Origin: Bacteriovoracaceae bacterium UBA3083
Lineage (GTDB): Bacteria > Bdellovibrionota > Bacteriovoracia > Bacteriovoracales > Bacteriovoracaceae
Direction: 5' to 3'
Length of the DNA: 15,898 nucleotides
NCBI GenBank assembly: GCA_002366565.1
Contig: DFBJ01000014.1
Coordinates: 1-15,898, forward strand
Shown piece after piece: positions 1 through 7,295 of this stretch; position 1 is the stretch's first letter, and each line of letters starts with the position of its first letter. A program made the translations under genes and the position numbers. The notes below the pieces were generated by a model, which worked only from the letters and a program-made list of their open reading frames with translations, searched no databases and was not told the DNA's origin.

Positions 1-1167
1 TGGGTAGCTAGAATGATGATGATGTCTAAAAAGGTTACTGGAGAAAAGCCATTTAGCGATATTTATATTCATGCACTAGTAAGAGATAAGCTAGGTAGAA
101 AAATGAGTAAGTCTCTAGGCAATGGACTAGATCCTCTTGAGACAGTTGAAGAATATGGAGCTGATGCTTTCAGATTCACTCTCGCTGCAGGTTCTGGATA
201 TAATAGAGGACTTAACCTTGATCCTGAAAGAATCGGTGGTTACAGAAATTTCATTAATAAAATTTGGAATGCTTTTAGATTTATATCACCTTTCTTAGAG
301 AAGGGAGAATCTACTCTTCCGGATAACTTAGACCAACAAGAAAAATGGATTCTTTCTGAGTTAAATGAAGTTACTAAAGTGATGAATGATTCAATGGAAG
401 AATATAGATTTGATGATTCTTGTTCTGCTATTTACGGATTTGTTTATGACAAGTTTTGTTCTTGGTTTATTGAACTTTCAAAGAATGTTCTTCACGGAGA
501 TGATGAAGCAGCAATGATTAGAAGAGCATCTGTACTTAAATACTCTTATAGACAGATTGTAACACTTCTTCACCCTATCACTCCATTTATTACAGAAGAG
601 CTTTGGAGTTATCTAAAAGATGATAATGAAGACTTACTAATTATTCAGGATTACCCAGAGTTTGATAAGAATCTTTCTTTTGAAAAAGATCAAGAGATGA
701 TGAATAAGTTTATTGAGGTAGTAACGTCACTAAGAAACTTACGTTCTTCACTAAACTTGAAACCAAAAGAAGAAATTAATGCTTCTCTTTATACTGATCA
801 AGCTGATCTTCTAGAATTTTTTAAAGGTACAGAAAAGGGATTTGCAGACCTTGCAAAAGTTAAGTCTCTTACAGTAGAAGATAAAAATGCACAGAAACCA
901 ACAAAGTCTGTAATGAAAGCAACGACGCATACAGAGGTCTTTATTCCTCTTGATGGTTCTATTGATTTAACAGAGCAAATCAAAAAGCTTGAAAAAGATC
1001 TTTTAAAAACAGAGAAGGAAATTGAAAAACTAGATAAGAAATTATCTAATGAGAAATTTATCTCTAATGCAAAAGATGAAGTAATTGCAAAGGTTAAAGA
1101 CGAGCATAGCAGTTTAACTGAGAAAAAATCTTCAATTGTAGAAAATTTAGAAAATTTCAAATCATAA
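1..1167 (+). CDS. valS: Valine--tRNA ligase, C-terminal part (5' end outside window)
   Basis: Class I aminoacyl-tRNA synthetase that charges tRNA-Val in the cytoplasm. The frame is open from base 1 (WVAR followed by a run of four Met), so the first in-frame ATG at 13 is internal, and the Rossmann fold start, HIGH motif and editing domain lie upstream of the window. Seen here are the WVARM...YIHALVRD segment, the KMSKS loop at 100-114 (fragment residues 34-38) followed by LGNGLDP, then the helical anticodon-binding domain (about residues 65-250). The end is a Lys/Glu-rich coiled coil (about residues 318-388), which is the C-terminal tRNA-binding arm typical of ValRS and separates it from IleRS and LeuRS. 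The stop TAA overlaps by 6 bases the end of the convergent gene on the minus strand. A hairpin 10 bases downstream probably ends the transcript. Confidence 0.96.
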   Translation, partial: WVARMMMMSKKVTGEKPFSDIYIHALVRDKLGRKMSKSLGNGLDPLETVEEYGADAFRFTLAAGSGYNRGLNLDPERIGGYRNFINKIWNAFRFISPFLEKGESTLPDNLDQQEKWILSELNEVTKVMNDSMEEYRFDDSCSAIYGFVYDKFCSWFIELSKNVLHGDDEAAMIRRASVLKYSYRQIVTLLHPITPFITEELWSYLKDDNEDLLIIQDYPEFDKNLSFEKDQEMMNKFIEVVTSLRNLRSSLNLKPKEEINASLYTDQADLLEFFKGTEKGFADLAKVKSLTVEDKNAQKPTKSVMKATTHTEVFIPLDGSIDLTEQIKKLEKDLLKTEKEIEKLDKKLSNEKFISNAKDEVIAKVKDEHSSLTEKKSSIVENLENFKS

Positions 1168-2136
1168 TTTCATAACGTCATGGATGAGGTCTAACACTTC
1201 ATCCATGACTCTTATTTCTTTCTTTTTTCCATCTTTAAATATTTCAACAACATCATTCTCTTCAGTAATGATGAGATCTTCTACATTTGAGAAGTAGTTT
1301 GATTGTATTCTTGTATAGTTATCTTCAGAGAAGAGGAACGCTCTTTTTTCATAAAAGATACATGCATGCGCTAAAGGTTTATCATCAGTAATTACATACT
1401 CAGCTTTTTTAATTAGCTCTGGTAGGAAGCTCTGTCCTTCAACTTCCCCTTGAATTATAAGTTCTACTTTTAGATTCTCATCAGATTTAAACTCTTGCCA
1501 GAAGTTGAGATTCTTCATATCCCAAATAACTACAGTCCCACTATCCATTAATAAGAGAAGCTCTTTCCACAACTCAAAGTTCTTTTCTGAGTTTTTAAGA
1601 AGAAAGAAATTTGGCTTAGTATCCTCAAAGAGTTGGTAAACATTACTCTCTTCTTCAACTGCAATCTTCTCTGGTAGCTGATAGAAGAAATCGTCCATAT
1701 CTTTTTCAAGAATTGAGTTTAAATAATTGATAGATATGAGATCAAGAGCAGTAAGGTTAGATGCAATTTCCATTTTCTTTGTATAAAGAAGTCTCTTACC
1801 TCCCGAGTTTTCACCTATCCTATTCTTGGCCCTGAAACAAAATCCTGTTAAGGCCCCTTTATAATCAAAAGAAAAATCAAAAAAGTAATCTACATTGAAT
1901 ACATCAGTAACATTTACTGCAAACTTATGAATACCAACAATTGTATTTAGACTCTCAGGGAGAGGATAAACTCTAACTTTATGTGGAAGAAGCTCCAAGA
2001 CATCCTCAAGCCCTTTATCAATGACTACGTTAACTTCAGCCTCAGGAAAATATTCATTTAGCTTCATAAAGAATGGAAATAAAGAAACTACTTTATCTCT
2101 ATCTCTTGGCCCTTGAATTAGGAATTTCGTTTTCAA
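1162..2136 (-). CDS. Glycosyltransferase family 9 / heptosyltransferase-like protein
   Basis: Predicted 324-residue cytoplasmic GT-B-type protein resembling ADP-heptose:LPS heptosyltransferases, which add sugars to the lipopolysaccharide core. The N-terminus (KFLIQGPRDRDKVV) looks like the first beta strand and nucleotide-fold loop. Residues 83-108 (YFFDFSFDYKGAL...NRIG) match the family's 'D-x-x-x...R-x-G' segment. TDDKPLAH at 250-257 followed by KRAFLFS corresponds to the 'DTGxxHLAAALGKP' sugar-nucleotide site in a degenerate form. Start: TTG at 2136-2134, overlapping the TGA stop of the upstream membrane protein gene as TTGA. The first in-frame ATG (residue 24) would delete the first strand, so TTG with translational coupling is preferred. 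No strong Shine-Dalgarno is visible. The acceptor sugar cannot be read from the sequence, and the divergence from canonical heptosyltransferases leaves catalytic activity uncertain. Confidence 0.72.
   Translation of the reverse strand: MKTKFLIQGPRDRDKVVSLFPFFMKLNEYFPEAEVNVVIDKGLEDVLELLPHKVRVYPLPESLNTIVGIHKFAVNVTDVFNVDYFFDFSFDYKGALTGFCFRAKNRIGENSGGKRLLYTKKMEIASNLTALDLISINYLNSILEKDMDDFFYQLPEKIAVEEESNVYQLFEDTKPNFFLLKNSEKNFELWKELLLLMDSGTVVIWDMKNLNFWQEFKSDENLKVELIIQGEVEGQSFLPELIKKAEYVITDDKPLAHACIFYEKRAFLFSEDNYTRIQSNYFSNVEDLIITEENDVVEIFKDGKKKEIRVMDEVLDLIHDVMKL
1177..1230 (+). terminator. Hairpin and T-rich tail after valS, inside the convergent gene
   Basis: Bases 1177-1190 pair with 1196-1209, giving a 14-bp stem with one G-T pair (1188/1198) and a 5-base loop (ctaac). 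The outer 11 bp (gtcatggatga / tcatccatgac) are perfect. On the plus strand the hairpin is followed by an interrupted T-rich stretch (1210-1230), as expected for an intrinsic terminator of valS. The whole structure is also coding sequence for the last residues (VMDEV...LIHDV) of the minus-strand gene. The stem is not GC-rich and the T tract is broken by C residues, so termination efficiency is uncertain. Confidence 0.55.
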
Positions 2137-2852
2137 ATCGTCAGTCCATTTTCTTTACTATAAAAAAGTACAGAATAATAAATAACAGCAAAAGGAAGTA
2201 TGAAGAGATTAAGGATTGGCATTGAGATCAGTCCCATAAATACACAGCCCGTTATCAAATAAGTTAAAAATGACTTCCTCAAGCTAGCGACACATTCTCC
2301 AAAGCTTAAATCTTTACGTGACCAAGAATAATCTAAAAAGGAAATAGCTAATAGTATCGCTGAAACACAGAAGGCTATTGGTGGAAAAAATAATCCTAGA
2401 ATAAATGAAAGAATTGAAAGAATAATAATAAAGGATATTTTTTTTGATTCATTTATTAGAACAGTGAGTATTCGCTTGAAGAATTTTTCTGAATTAAAGT
2501 CTGGTGACACCTCACCTAGAAGTCTCTTCTCAACTCTCCCTGAAATAATATCATTAAATGGAGACGAGATTATTGAAACAAATAATACAAATGTCCAGCT
2601 TACTAAGAAATATAATATGACTGTTAGTACTGCTGTAAATATCCATGCAATATAACTAAGCCATTCACTATTACCAACTTTCTCAGCTACAATATTTTTT
2701 CCCCAGTCTAAAAGATCTACATAGAAAAGGTTCCCAATATAGTAATAAGCAATAATACCAATTAGAACAGGGATGAACGAAAGAAGTAGAATAACCTTAT
2801 CTTCTTTTAACAAGCTCAAAGACTTATGAAATGCTTTAATTGGTCTAGTCAT
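2133..2852 (-). CDS. EI24/CysZ-family integral membrane protein
   Basis: A 239-residue inner-membrane protein with about four to five long hydrophobic segments and the signature SSPFNDIISGRVEKRL after the second hydrophobic stretch, which is typical of the EI24 domain (Etoposide-induced 2.4 / CysZ family). In enterobacteria CysZ moves sulfate, but many EI24-domain bacterial proteins have no known substrate and nothing nearby concerns sulfur. The frame is open upstream to a TTG at 2864. The ATG at 2852-2850 is the better start, because it overlaps the TGA of the preceding DUF309 gene as ATGA and has a GGGA ribosome-binding sequence about 7 bases upstream that the TTG start would translate. Its own stop overlaps the TTG start of the GT9-like gene, so the three genes form a coupled operon. 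Family assignment is likely; function is unknown. Confidence 0.75.
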   Translation of the reverse strand: MTRPIKAFHKSLSLLKEDKVILLLSFIPVLIGIIAYYYIGNLFYVDLLDWGKNIVAEKVGNSEWLSYIAWIFTAVLTVILYFLVSWTFVLFVSIISSPFNDIISGRVEKRLLGEVSPDFNSEKFFKRILTVLINESKKISFIIILSILSFILGLFFPPIAFCVSAILLAISFLDYSWSRKDLSFGECVASLRKSFLTYLITGCVFMGLISMPILNLFILPFAVIYYSVLFYSKENGLTI

Positions 2853-3271
2853 ATTTTTTCCCAATGATTTGGATTTTTAAATTTAAATGAATAGAGTTCA
2901 TTATAATCATCAATCGTACTCTTTTCAGGTATTTTTCTAATAATTTTTTTAAATTTTTCCCAACTTAAATACTTATAAAGAAGCTCGGTTTCTATATTCT
3001 TTTTTTCACAAATATCTAACTTTCTCTTAGCTTTACGAATCATTCCCTCTGCGCCATTTAAGTTTCCATCTAAATAATGATAAAGGGAGGTGGCCACTTG
3101 AATTACAGTCCAATAAACGTAACGCGCATCATCACCATAATCTGCAAGCCAGAGATCTTCTACCTCTTCATGACACTCCCAGAACTTACCTTCATTATAT
3201 AGAGATATGCCTGTTTTCAGTAAGTTAAGATGTTCTTCTGTGAATTGACCGTAGTGATAATTTGTTTCCAT
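2849..3271 (-). CDS. DUF309 family protein
   Basis: A 140-residue all-helical soluble protein. Residues 24-41 read LYNEGKFWECHEEVEDLW, with the conserved HExxE pattern (H34, E35, E38) of DUF309. The next helix pair (AtSLYHYLDGNLNGAEGMIRKAKRKL) matches the family's 'GN..GA..L..KA...L' segment. The biochemical role of DUF309 is not known to me, and the acidic/His pattern could be a metal or substrate site. It is the first gene of a three-gene minus-strand operon and overlaps the EI24 gene as ATGA. The ATG at 3271 has no clear Shine-Dalgarno, but a good sigma70-type promoter places the predicted transcription start on or next to the A of this ATG, so the transcript may be leaderless. Confidence 0.83.
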   Translation of the reverse strand: METNYHYGQFTEEHLNLLKTGISLYNEGKFWECHEEVEDLWLADYGDDARYVYWTVIQVATSLYHYLDGNLNGAEGMIRKAKRKLDICEKKNIETELLYKYLSWEKFKKIIRKIPEKSTIDDYNELYSFKFKNPNHWEKI

Positions 3272-3277
3272 TCAATC

Positions 3278-3306
3278 ATTATAAAAAGCATACTCATTTG
3301 TTACAA
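3278..3306 (-). promoter_or_regulatory. Predicted sigma70-type promoter for the DUF309 operon
   Basis: On the minus strand the -35 box is TTGTAA (3306-3301), 4 of 6 matches to TTGACA. The -10 box is a perfect TATAAT (3283-3278), and the spacer is exactly 17 bases. Counting from the -10 box, +1 falls at about 3271, the first base of the ATG. The -35 box sits in the small palindrome TTGTTACAA (3298-3306). The region is AT-rich, so chance matches are possible, but the perfect -10 with the ideal spacer is notable. Confidence 0.55.
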
Positions 3307-3377
3307 GGTGAATTTCATGAACACAAAAGGCCTCAGAAATGATAAATATTAATATATGCATTAATTAAGGAGACCCA

Positions 3378-4511
3378 ATGGAAAAGCTAGGAAGAACGTT
3401 AGTTCCTGACTATTTAAAAGACTTAAAAGTTTATCAAGCAGGAAAGCCAATTGATGAGGTTGCTAGAGAGAAAGGTCTTACAAAAATTTCAAAATTAGCT
3501 AGTAATGAAAACCCTCTAGGTCCATCACCTTACGCCATTAAAGAAATGACAGGTGGTCTTTGGGAATTACATAGATATCCCGACATGCATGCTTATCAAC
3601 TGAAGAAATCTCTGTGTGAGCTTTATAACCTAAAGCCTGGGAATATTATTCTTGGAAATGGTAGTGAAGGAATTATGGCCTATATTGCAAGGGCCTTCCT
3701 TCAACCTGGAGATGAGGTTTTAACATGCGATAATACATTTATAGGATTTTATATTCTTGCTAGAAGTGTTGGAGCTAACCTTAAGAAAGTTCCCCTAACT
3801 AGTGATTACCGCTTTGATGTAGAGGCTCTTGCTGAATCTATTACAGAAAAAACAAAAGCAATCTATATTGCGAACCCAAATAACCCTACAGGAACTTATA
3901 TTACCAAGAAGGAATTTGATTACCTTATGAAATATGTTCCTGATCACGTTATTGTACTTCTAGATGAAGCCTACTTTGAATTTGCTCAACATTGTGATGA
4001 TTATCCAGACTCTATGGACTACCGCTATGACAATGTTATCACTCTAAGAACATTCTCTAAGGCCTACGGACTTTCTGGAATTAGAGTTGGATATGGTTTT
4101 GCACACGATGATTTAATTTCAAACTTAAGTAAAGTAAAGCTTCCATTTGAGCCAAACCTTATTGGACAACTTGGAGCAAGAGGAGCTCTTAAAGATACTC
4201 CTCATTTAAATAGAACTTTAAAGAATAATGTTAAAAGATATAATGAAACATTTGAATTTTTAGAGAAGCATAACTTTAAGCCAATAAAATCAATCACAAA
4301 CTTTATCACATATAAAACAGGCTCTATTGAAGCTAGTGAATGGATGTACGAAAACTTACTCAATGAAGGTGTTATTATTCGTCCACTTAAGGCAAATGAA
4401 ATGCCTGACTACGTAAGAGTCTCACTTGGAAACAAGGAAGAAATGCAGCATTACTTTGAAGCAATGGAAAAAATCCTACCAAAGTATAACGAATTATTTG
4501 GGAGAGCTTAA
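3378..4511 (+). CDS. hisC: HisC-type PLP aminotransferase (histidinol-phosphate or aromatic amino acid)
   Basis: Fold-type I, class II aminotransferase of 377 residues, close to the usual HisC length. Visible motifs: SNENPLGPSP (42-51), the cofactor-binding NPNNPTGTY (166-174) and LLDEAYFEF (194-202), the Schiff-base lysine K228 in TFSKAYGLSGIRVGYG, and the substrate-carboxylate arginine R347 in DYVRVSLGN, preceded by GVIIRPL. The start is ATG with AAGGAG about 6 bases upstream. By family it converts histidinol phosphate and 2-oxoglutarate to imidazole-acetol phosphate and glutamate, or it transaminates tyrosine and phenylalanine. Its neighbours are not histidine genes: 2 bases downstream begins a fumarylacetoacetate hydrolase-family gene, then homogentisate dioxygenase. 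I infer that its job here may be tyrosine transamination feeding the homogentisate pathway. The gene symbol reflects the family, not proven substrate. Confidence 0.85.
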   Translation: MEKLGRTLVPDYLKDLKVYQAGKPIDEVAREKGLTKISKLASNENPLGPSPYAIKEMTGGLWELHRYPDMHAYQLKKSLCELYNLKPGNIILGNGSEGIMAYIARAFLQPGDEVLTCDNTFIGFYILARSVGANLKKVPLTSDYRFDVEALAESITEKTKAIYIANPNNPTGTYITKKEFDYLMKYVPDHVIVLLDEAYFEFAQHCDDYPDSMDYRYDNVITLRTFSKAYGLSGIRVGYGFAHDDLISNLSKVKLPFEPNLIGQLGARGALKDTPHLNRTLKNNVKRYNETFEFLEKHNFKPIKSITNFITYKTGSIEASEWMYENLLNEGVIIRPLKANEMPDYVRVSLGNKEEMQHYFEAMEKILPKYNELFGRA

Positions 4512-4513
4512 AT

Positions 4514-5527
4514 ATGAAAATTTGTCACTATAGAAATAACCTAATGACTGGTGGAAAAACAAGACTAGGTATATTAGATGAGAATGAAGGAATAATTATT
4601 GATCCAAACTTTGTGTGGGCATGTGACTACGAAAGAGAAGGACGTTTTAATCCTTACGAGCGCGCAGATAGAACTCTTCCAAGCTCACTCTTTGAAGTAT
4701 TAAACTACTGTGATGATCCTCTTGATGCTCTTCAAGAAAGCTACGGACTCTTTCAATTTCTAAAACTTGTTGGAGACTTAAAACTTAAAGATGGAACTCC
4801 TACATTTTTTAAACTTGATGATGAAAGTATCTCACTAGCTAAGCCACTAGATAAAATTGCTACTTATAGAGACTTTTATGCTCATGAAAAACATGTTGCT
4901 AAAGGCTTTGAAAAAAGAAATGAGCCAATCCCTGAAGCCTGGTACGAAATACCTGCTTACTATAAAGGGTCTACTCACGGGTTTATTGGACCAGAAGAAG
5001 AAGTACTTTGGCCAAGCTATACAAACGTTCTAGACTACGAACTAGAACTTGGAATGGTTGTAGGTAAAGAAGGAATAAATATAAAAGAAGAAGATGCTTT
5101 AAAGCATATCTTTGGATTTACTATTTTAAATGATATTTCTGCTAGAGATATTCAAAAGAAAGAAATGGCCATCAGACTAGGACCAGCAAAAGGTAAAGAC
5201 TTCTGCTCAATAATTGGTCCAGTAATCACTACAATTGATGAATTCGACAATATTGAACCTGACCTATTAATGACAGCCAAAATTAATGGTAAAGAATGGT
5301 CTAGAGGTCAATCAGGTGATTCTCACTTTTCTTTTGCACAAATGATTACTCATGTCTCTCAAGATGAGTGGGTTCTACCTGGAGACCTTTTTGGATCTGG
5401 AACAGTTGGAACTGGATGTGGTCTAGAGATCGATAAATGGATTCAACCTGGAGATGAGATTGAATTATTTGTTGAAGGAATCGGAAGTCTAAAAAACAAA
5501 ATAGGACATAAGAATGGAAAGCTTTAA
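4514..5527 (+). CDS. Fumarylacetoacetate hydrolase family protein
   Basis: A 337-residue FAH-fold enzyme, probably catalysing the last step of tyrosine catabolism (fumarylacetoacetate to fumarate and acetoacetate). By-eye alignment with animal FAH puts the metal ligands at D120 (YRDFYAHEKH), E176 and E178 (DYELELG) and D207 (LNDISARDIQ). The catalytic histidine corresponds to H127, seven residues after D120 as in the mouse enzyme. GPAKGKDF (223-230) and GSGTVGTG (294-301) are also typical. The N-terminal 115 residues form a separate small domain, as in many bacterial FAH-family proteins. ATG follows the aminotransferase stop by 2 bases, with GGGAGAG about 7 bases upstream. The 3' end overlaps the homogentisate dioxygenase gene by 14 bases. 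Other FAH-family hydrolases or isomerases share these motifs, but the neighbouring dioxygenase favours fumarylacetoacetate as substrate. Confidence 0.88.
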   Translation: MKICHYRNNLMTGGKTRLGILDENEGIIIDPNFVWACDYEREGRFNPYERADRTLPSSLFEVLNYCDDPLDALQESYGLFQFLKLVGDLKLKDGTPTFFKLDDESISLAKPLDKIATYRDFYAHEKHVAKGFEKRNEPIPEAWYEIPAYYKGSTHGFIGPEEEVLWPSYTNVLDYELELGMVVGKEGINIKEEDALKHIFGFTILNDISARDIQKKEMAIRLGPAKGKDFCSIIGPVITTIDEFDNIEPDLLMTAKINGKEWSRGQSGDSHFSFAQMITHVSQDEWVLPGDLFGSGTVGTGCGLEIDKWIQPGDEIELFVEGIGSLKNKIGHKNGKL

Positions 5528-6602
5528 ATCAAGCGGCACTTTTTCAAAGCAAGCTCACGTAAAGATACCTGAAGGACTCTATGAAGAAGAGCATGGAAGA
5601 AAAGGCTTCTTTGGAAGAGTTAGCCAAATCTATCATCAAAATCCTCCCGTTAATTGGACAAATATTGAAGGTGACTTAAAGCCAAGATGCCAAAGGCCAA
5701 TGTTTGGAGATCATTTAGAAGTAAATTATTTTCAACCAATACTTTTTAATAATGATGTAACCATTAATATTGCTCACTATACAGTAAGCTTTGAGTGCTT
5801 TTTTAGAAATGCTGATTTTGATGAACTCTACTTTATCCACGATGGAGAGGGTCACTTTGAAACAATCTATGGACACCTTACTTATAAAAAAGGTGACTAC
5901 ATCAATATCCCAAGAGGAACGACCTATAAACTATTCACTAAGGTTCCTACAAAGATATTTAAAATTGAATCTAATTCTGAATTCGAACAACCGGACAGAG
6001 GAATGCTTGGACCTAATGCTCTCTATGATCAAACAGTTATTGAAACTCCAGAGAGCGCACTTGGATCAGAACAAGATTTAGAAGAATATAAAGTTGAAAT
6101 TAAGAGACTTGGAAAGATTACGACTATAACGTACCCTTTCAACCCTCTAGACGCTAAAGGATGGAAAGGTTCAGTATATCCAAGCAAGCTTTCGATCTAT
6201 GATATCTGTCCTGTAATGTCTCACAAATATCACATACCACCTTCTGGTCATACGACATACGTGTGTAGAAACTTTGTCGTATGCTCTTTTGTTGAAAGAC
6301 CTCTGGAAGATTCAAAACATGGTGTTCTTAGAGTTCCTTTCTATCATTCAAATATTGATTATGATGAAGTTCTTTTCTACCATCAAGGTGAGTTCTTCAG
6401 TAGAGATAATATAGATGCCGGAGCTCTAACTTTTCATCCACAAGGTATTCATCATGGGCCACACCCTAAGGCATTTAATAGTGTTGATGAAAAAACTCAT
6501 ACTGATGAATATGCAGTGATGGTTGATACGAGATATCCACTAGAGCAAACAGAATGGTTTAAAACAAATGAAGTAAAGGATTACTGGAAAAGTTGGATGT
6601 AA
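5514..6602 (+). CDS. hmgA: Homogentisate 1,2-dioxygenase
   Basis: Non-haem Fe(II) ring-cleaving enzyme that turns homogentisate and O2 into maleylacetoacetate. The 362-residue product is shorter than the roughly 430-445 residues of the human and Pseudomonas enzymes and belongs to the compact bacterial form. Seen: an N-terminal segment typical of the family (EGLYEEEHGRKGFFGRVSQIYH), a first cupin with GEGHFETIYGHLTYKKGDYINIPRGT (111-136), and a C-terminal cupin with VLFYHQGEFFSRDN and FHPQGIHHGPHP (307-318), which carries the clustered histidines expected for iron. I did not assign individual ligands one by one. ATG at 5514 lies inside the FAH gene (14-base overlap, different frame) with AGGA about 7 bases upstream, which indicates coupled translation. 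The order aminotransferase, FAH, dioxygenase, flavin reductase makes a tyrosine-degradation operon likely. Confidence 0.88.
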   Translation: MESFKSSGTFSKQAHVKIPEGLYEEEHGRKGFFGRVSQIYHQNPPVNWTNIEGDLKPRCQRPMFGDHLEVNYFQPILFNNDVTINIAHYTVSFECFFRNADFDELYFIHDGEGHFETIYGHLTYKKGDYINIPRGTTYKLFTKVPTKIFKIESNSEFEQPDRGMLGPNALYDQTVIETPESALGSEQDLEEYKVEIKRLGKITTITYPFNPLDAKGWKGSVYPSKLSIYDICPVMSHKYHIPPSGHTTYVCRNFVVCSFVERPLEDSKHGVLRVPFYHSNIDYDEVLFYHQGEFFSRDNIDAGALTFHPQGIHHGPHPKAFNSVDEKTHTDEYAVMVDTRYPLEQTEWFKTNEVKDYWKSWM

Positions 6603-6615
6603 AAAAGGATTAAAT

Positions 6616-7248
6616 ATGAAAATGAAAAGTTTTGATACAAATGGTGAATTCACAAGTAATTATAAATTTTTAATAGGCTCAATACTTCCGAGACCTATAG
6701 CTGTTATTTCTACTGTAAACGATAATGGAACTAATAATGTAGCCCCATTCTCATTCTTTACAGCGGTTAGTGCAAAGCCAATGATTATTGCATTCTCTCC
6801 AATGATTAAAAGCTCTAATGGACAAATGAAAGATACTCCTAAAAATATTTTTAGAGAGAAAGAATTTGTTGTTAATTTTGTAAGCGAAGAAATTATTGAT
6901 CAAATCAATACTACTTCTATTGAGCTTCCATACGGGGAAGATGAATTTAAACTCTCCGGACTAACTCCTGTAGATTCAGACTTAATTAAGGCAAAGAGAA
7001 TATTAGAAAGTAAGATTCAATTTGAATGTATCTATAGAGATCACTTAAGTTATGGTGATGAGCCTGGTTGTGGCCAAATCATTACTGGGGAAGTAATTAA
7101 AGTTCATATAAGCGAAGATCTTCTAGACTCAGGTAGAATTGTGACAGAAAAATTTAAACCTGTCGGAAGAGGCGCTGGTAATGATTGGGTTCTCTGCGAT
7201 CACCTAATTCAACGTGAACGGCTAATGAAGACACAAATTCAAAAATAA
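6616..7248 (+). CDS. Flavin reductase-like FMN-binding split-barrel protein
   Basis: A 210-residue protein of the flavin reductase-like / DIM6-NTAB family. The N-terminal half shows the characteristic run LIGSILPRPIAVISTVNDNG (19-38), then NVAPFSFFTAVSAKPMIIAFSP (41-62), which forms the FMN-binding split barrel. FVVNF and an IITGEV strand follow later. Family members bind FMN and reduce flavins with NAD(P)H or act as flavin-linked oxidoreductases; the substrate here is unknown. It is the last gene of the homogentisate operon, 13 bases after the dioxygenase stop, with AAGGA 6 bases before ATG. Placement suggests a helper role in aromatic catabolism, for example with an oxygenase or quinone product, but no step of the standard pathway needs a flavin reductase. 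A probable terminator follows the stop. Confidence 0.85.
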   Translation: MKMKSFDTNGEFTSNYKFLIGSILPRPIAVISTVNDNGTNNVAPFSFFTAVSAKPMIIAFSPMIKSSNGQMKDTPKNIFREKEFVVNFVSEEIIDQINTTSIELPYGEDEFKLSGLTPVDSDLIKAKRILESKIQFECIYRDHLSYGDEPGCGQIITGEVIKVHISEDLLDSGRIVTEKFKPVGRGAGNDWVLCDHLIQRERLMKTQIQK

Positions 7249-7255
7249 TTTCAAC

Positions 7256-7295
7256 AACTTGAGGGAGTACACTACTATTTTCCTCAAGTTTTCTT
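7256..7295 (+). terminator. Probable intrinsic terminator of the catabolic operon
   Basis: Bases 7256-7266 (aacttgaggga) pair with 7280-7290 (ttcctcaagtt), an 11-bp stem with one G-T pair and a 13-base loop, followed by ttttctt. It starts 8 bases after the flavin reductase stop. The loop is long and the T tract short, so strength is moderate. The right arm overlaps a possible sigma28-like -35 element for the next small ORF. Confidence 0.6.

Noticed and set aside
13..15. ATG at 13 as a start of valS
   Set aside because: The frame is open to base 1 and encodes WVAR, conserved in ValRS; the gene starts outside the window.
798..1160. 120-residue minus-strand ORF opposite valS
   Set aside because: Ser/Phe/Leu-rich antisense shadow of the charged coiled-coil coding region of valS.
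2853..2864. TTG start for the EI24 protein at 2864
   Set aside because: It would translate the GGGA ribosome-binding sequence; ATG 2852 forms an ATGA overlap with the upstream gene.
3307..3377. A sigma70 promoter for the catabolic operon
   Set aside because: Several AT-rich -10-like words exist (for example GATAAA at 3341) but none has a convincing -35 at the right distance; the promoter probably lies here but cannot be fixed by eye.
5791..6081. 96-residue ORF in another frame inside homogentisate dioxygenase
   Set aside because: Out-of-frame shadow with no family resemblance; the dioxygenase frame is intact across it.
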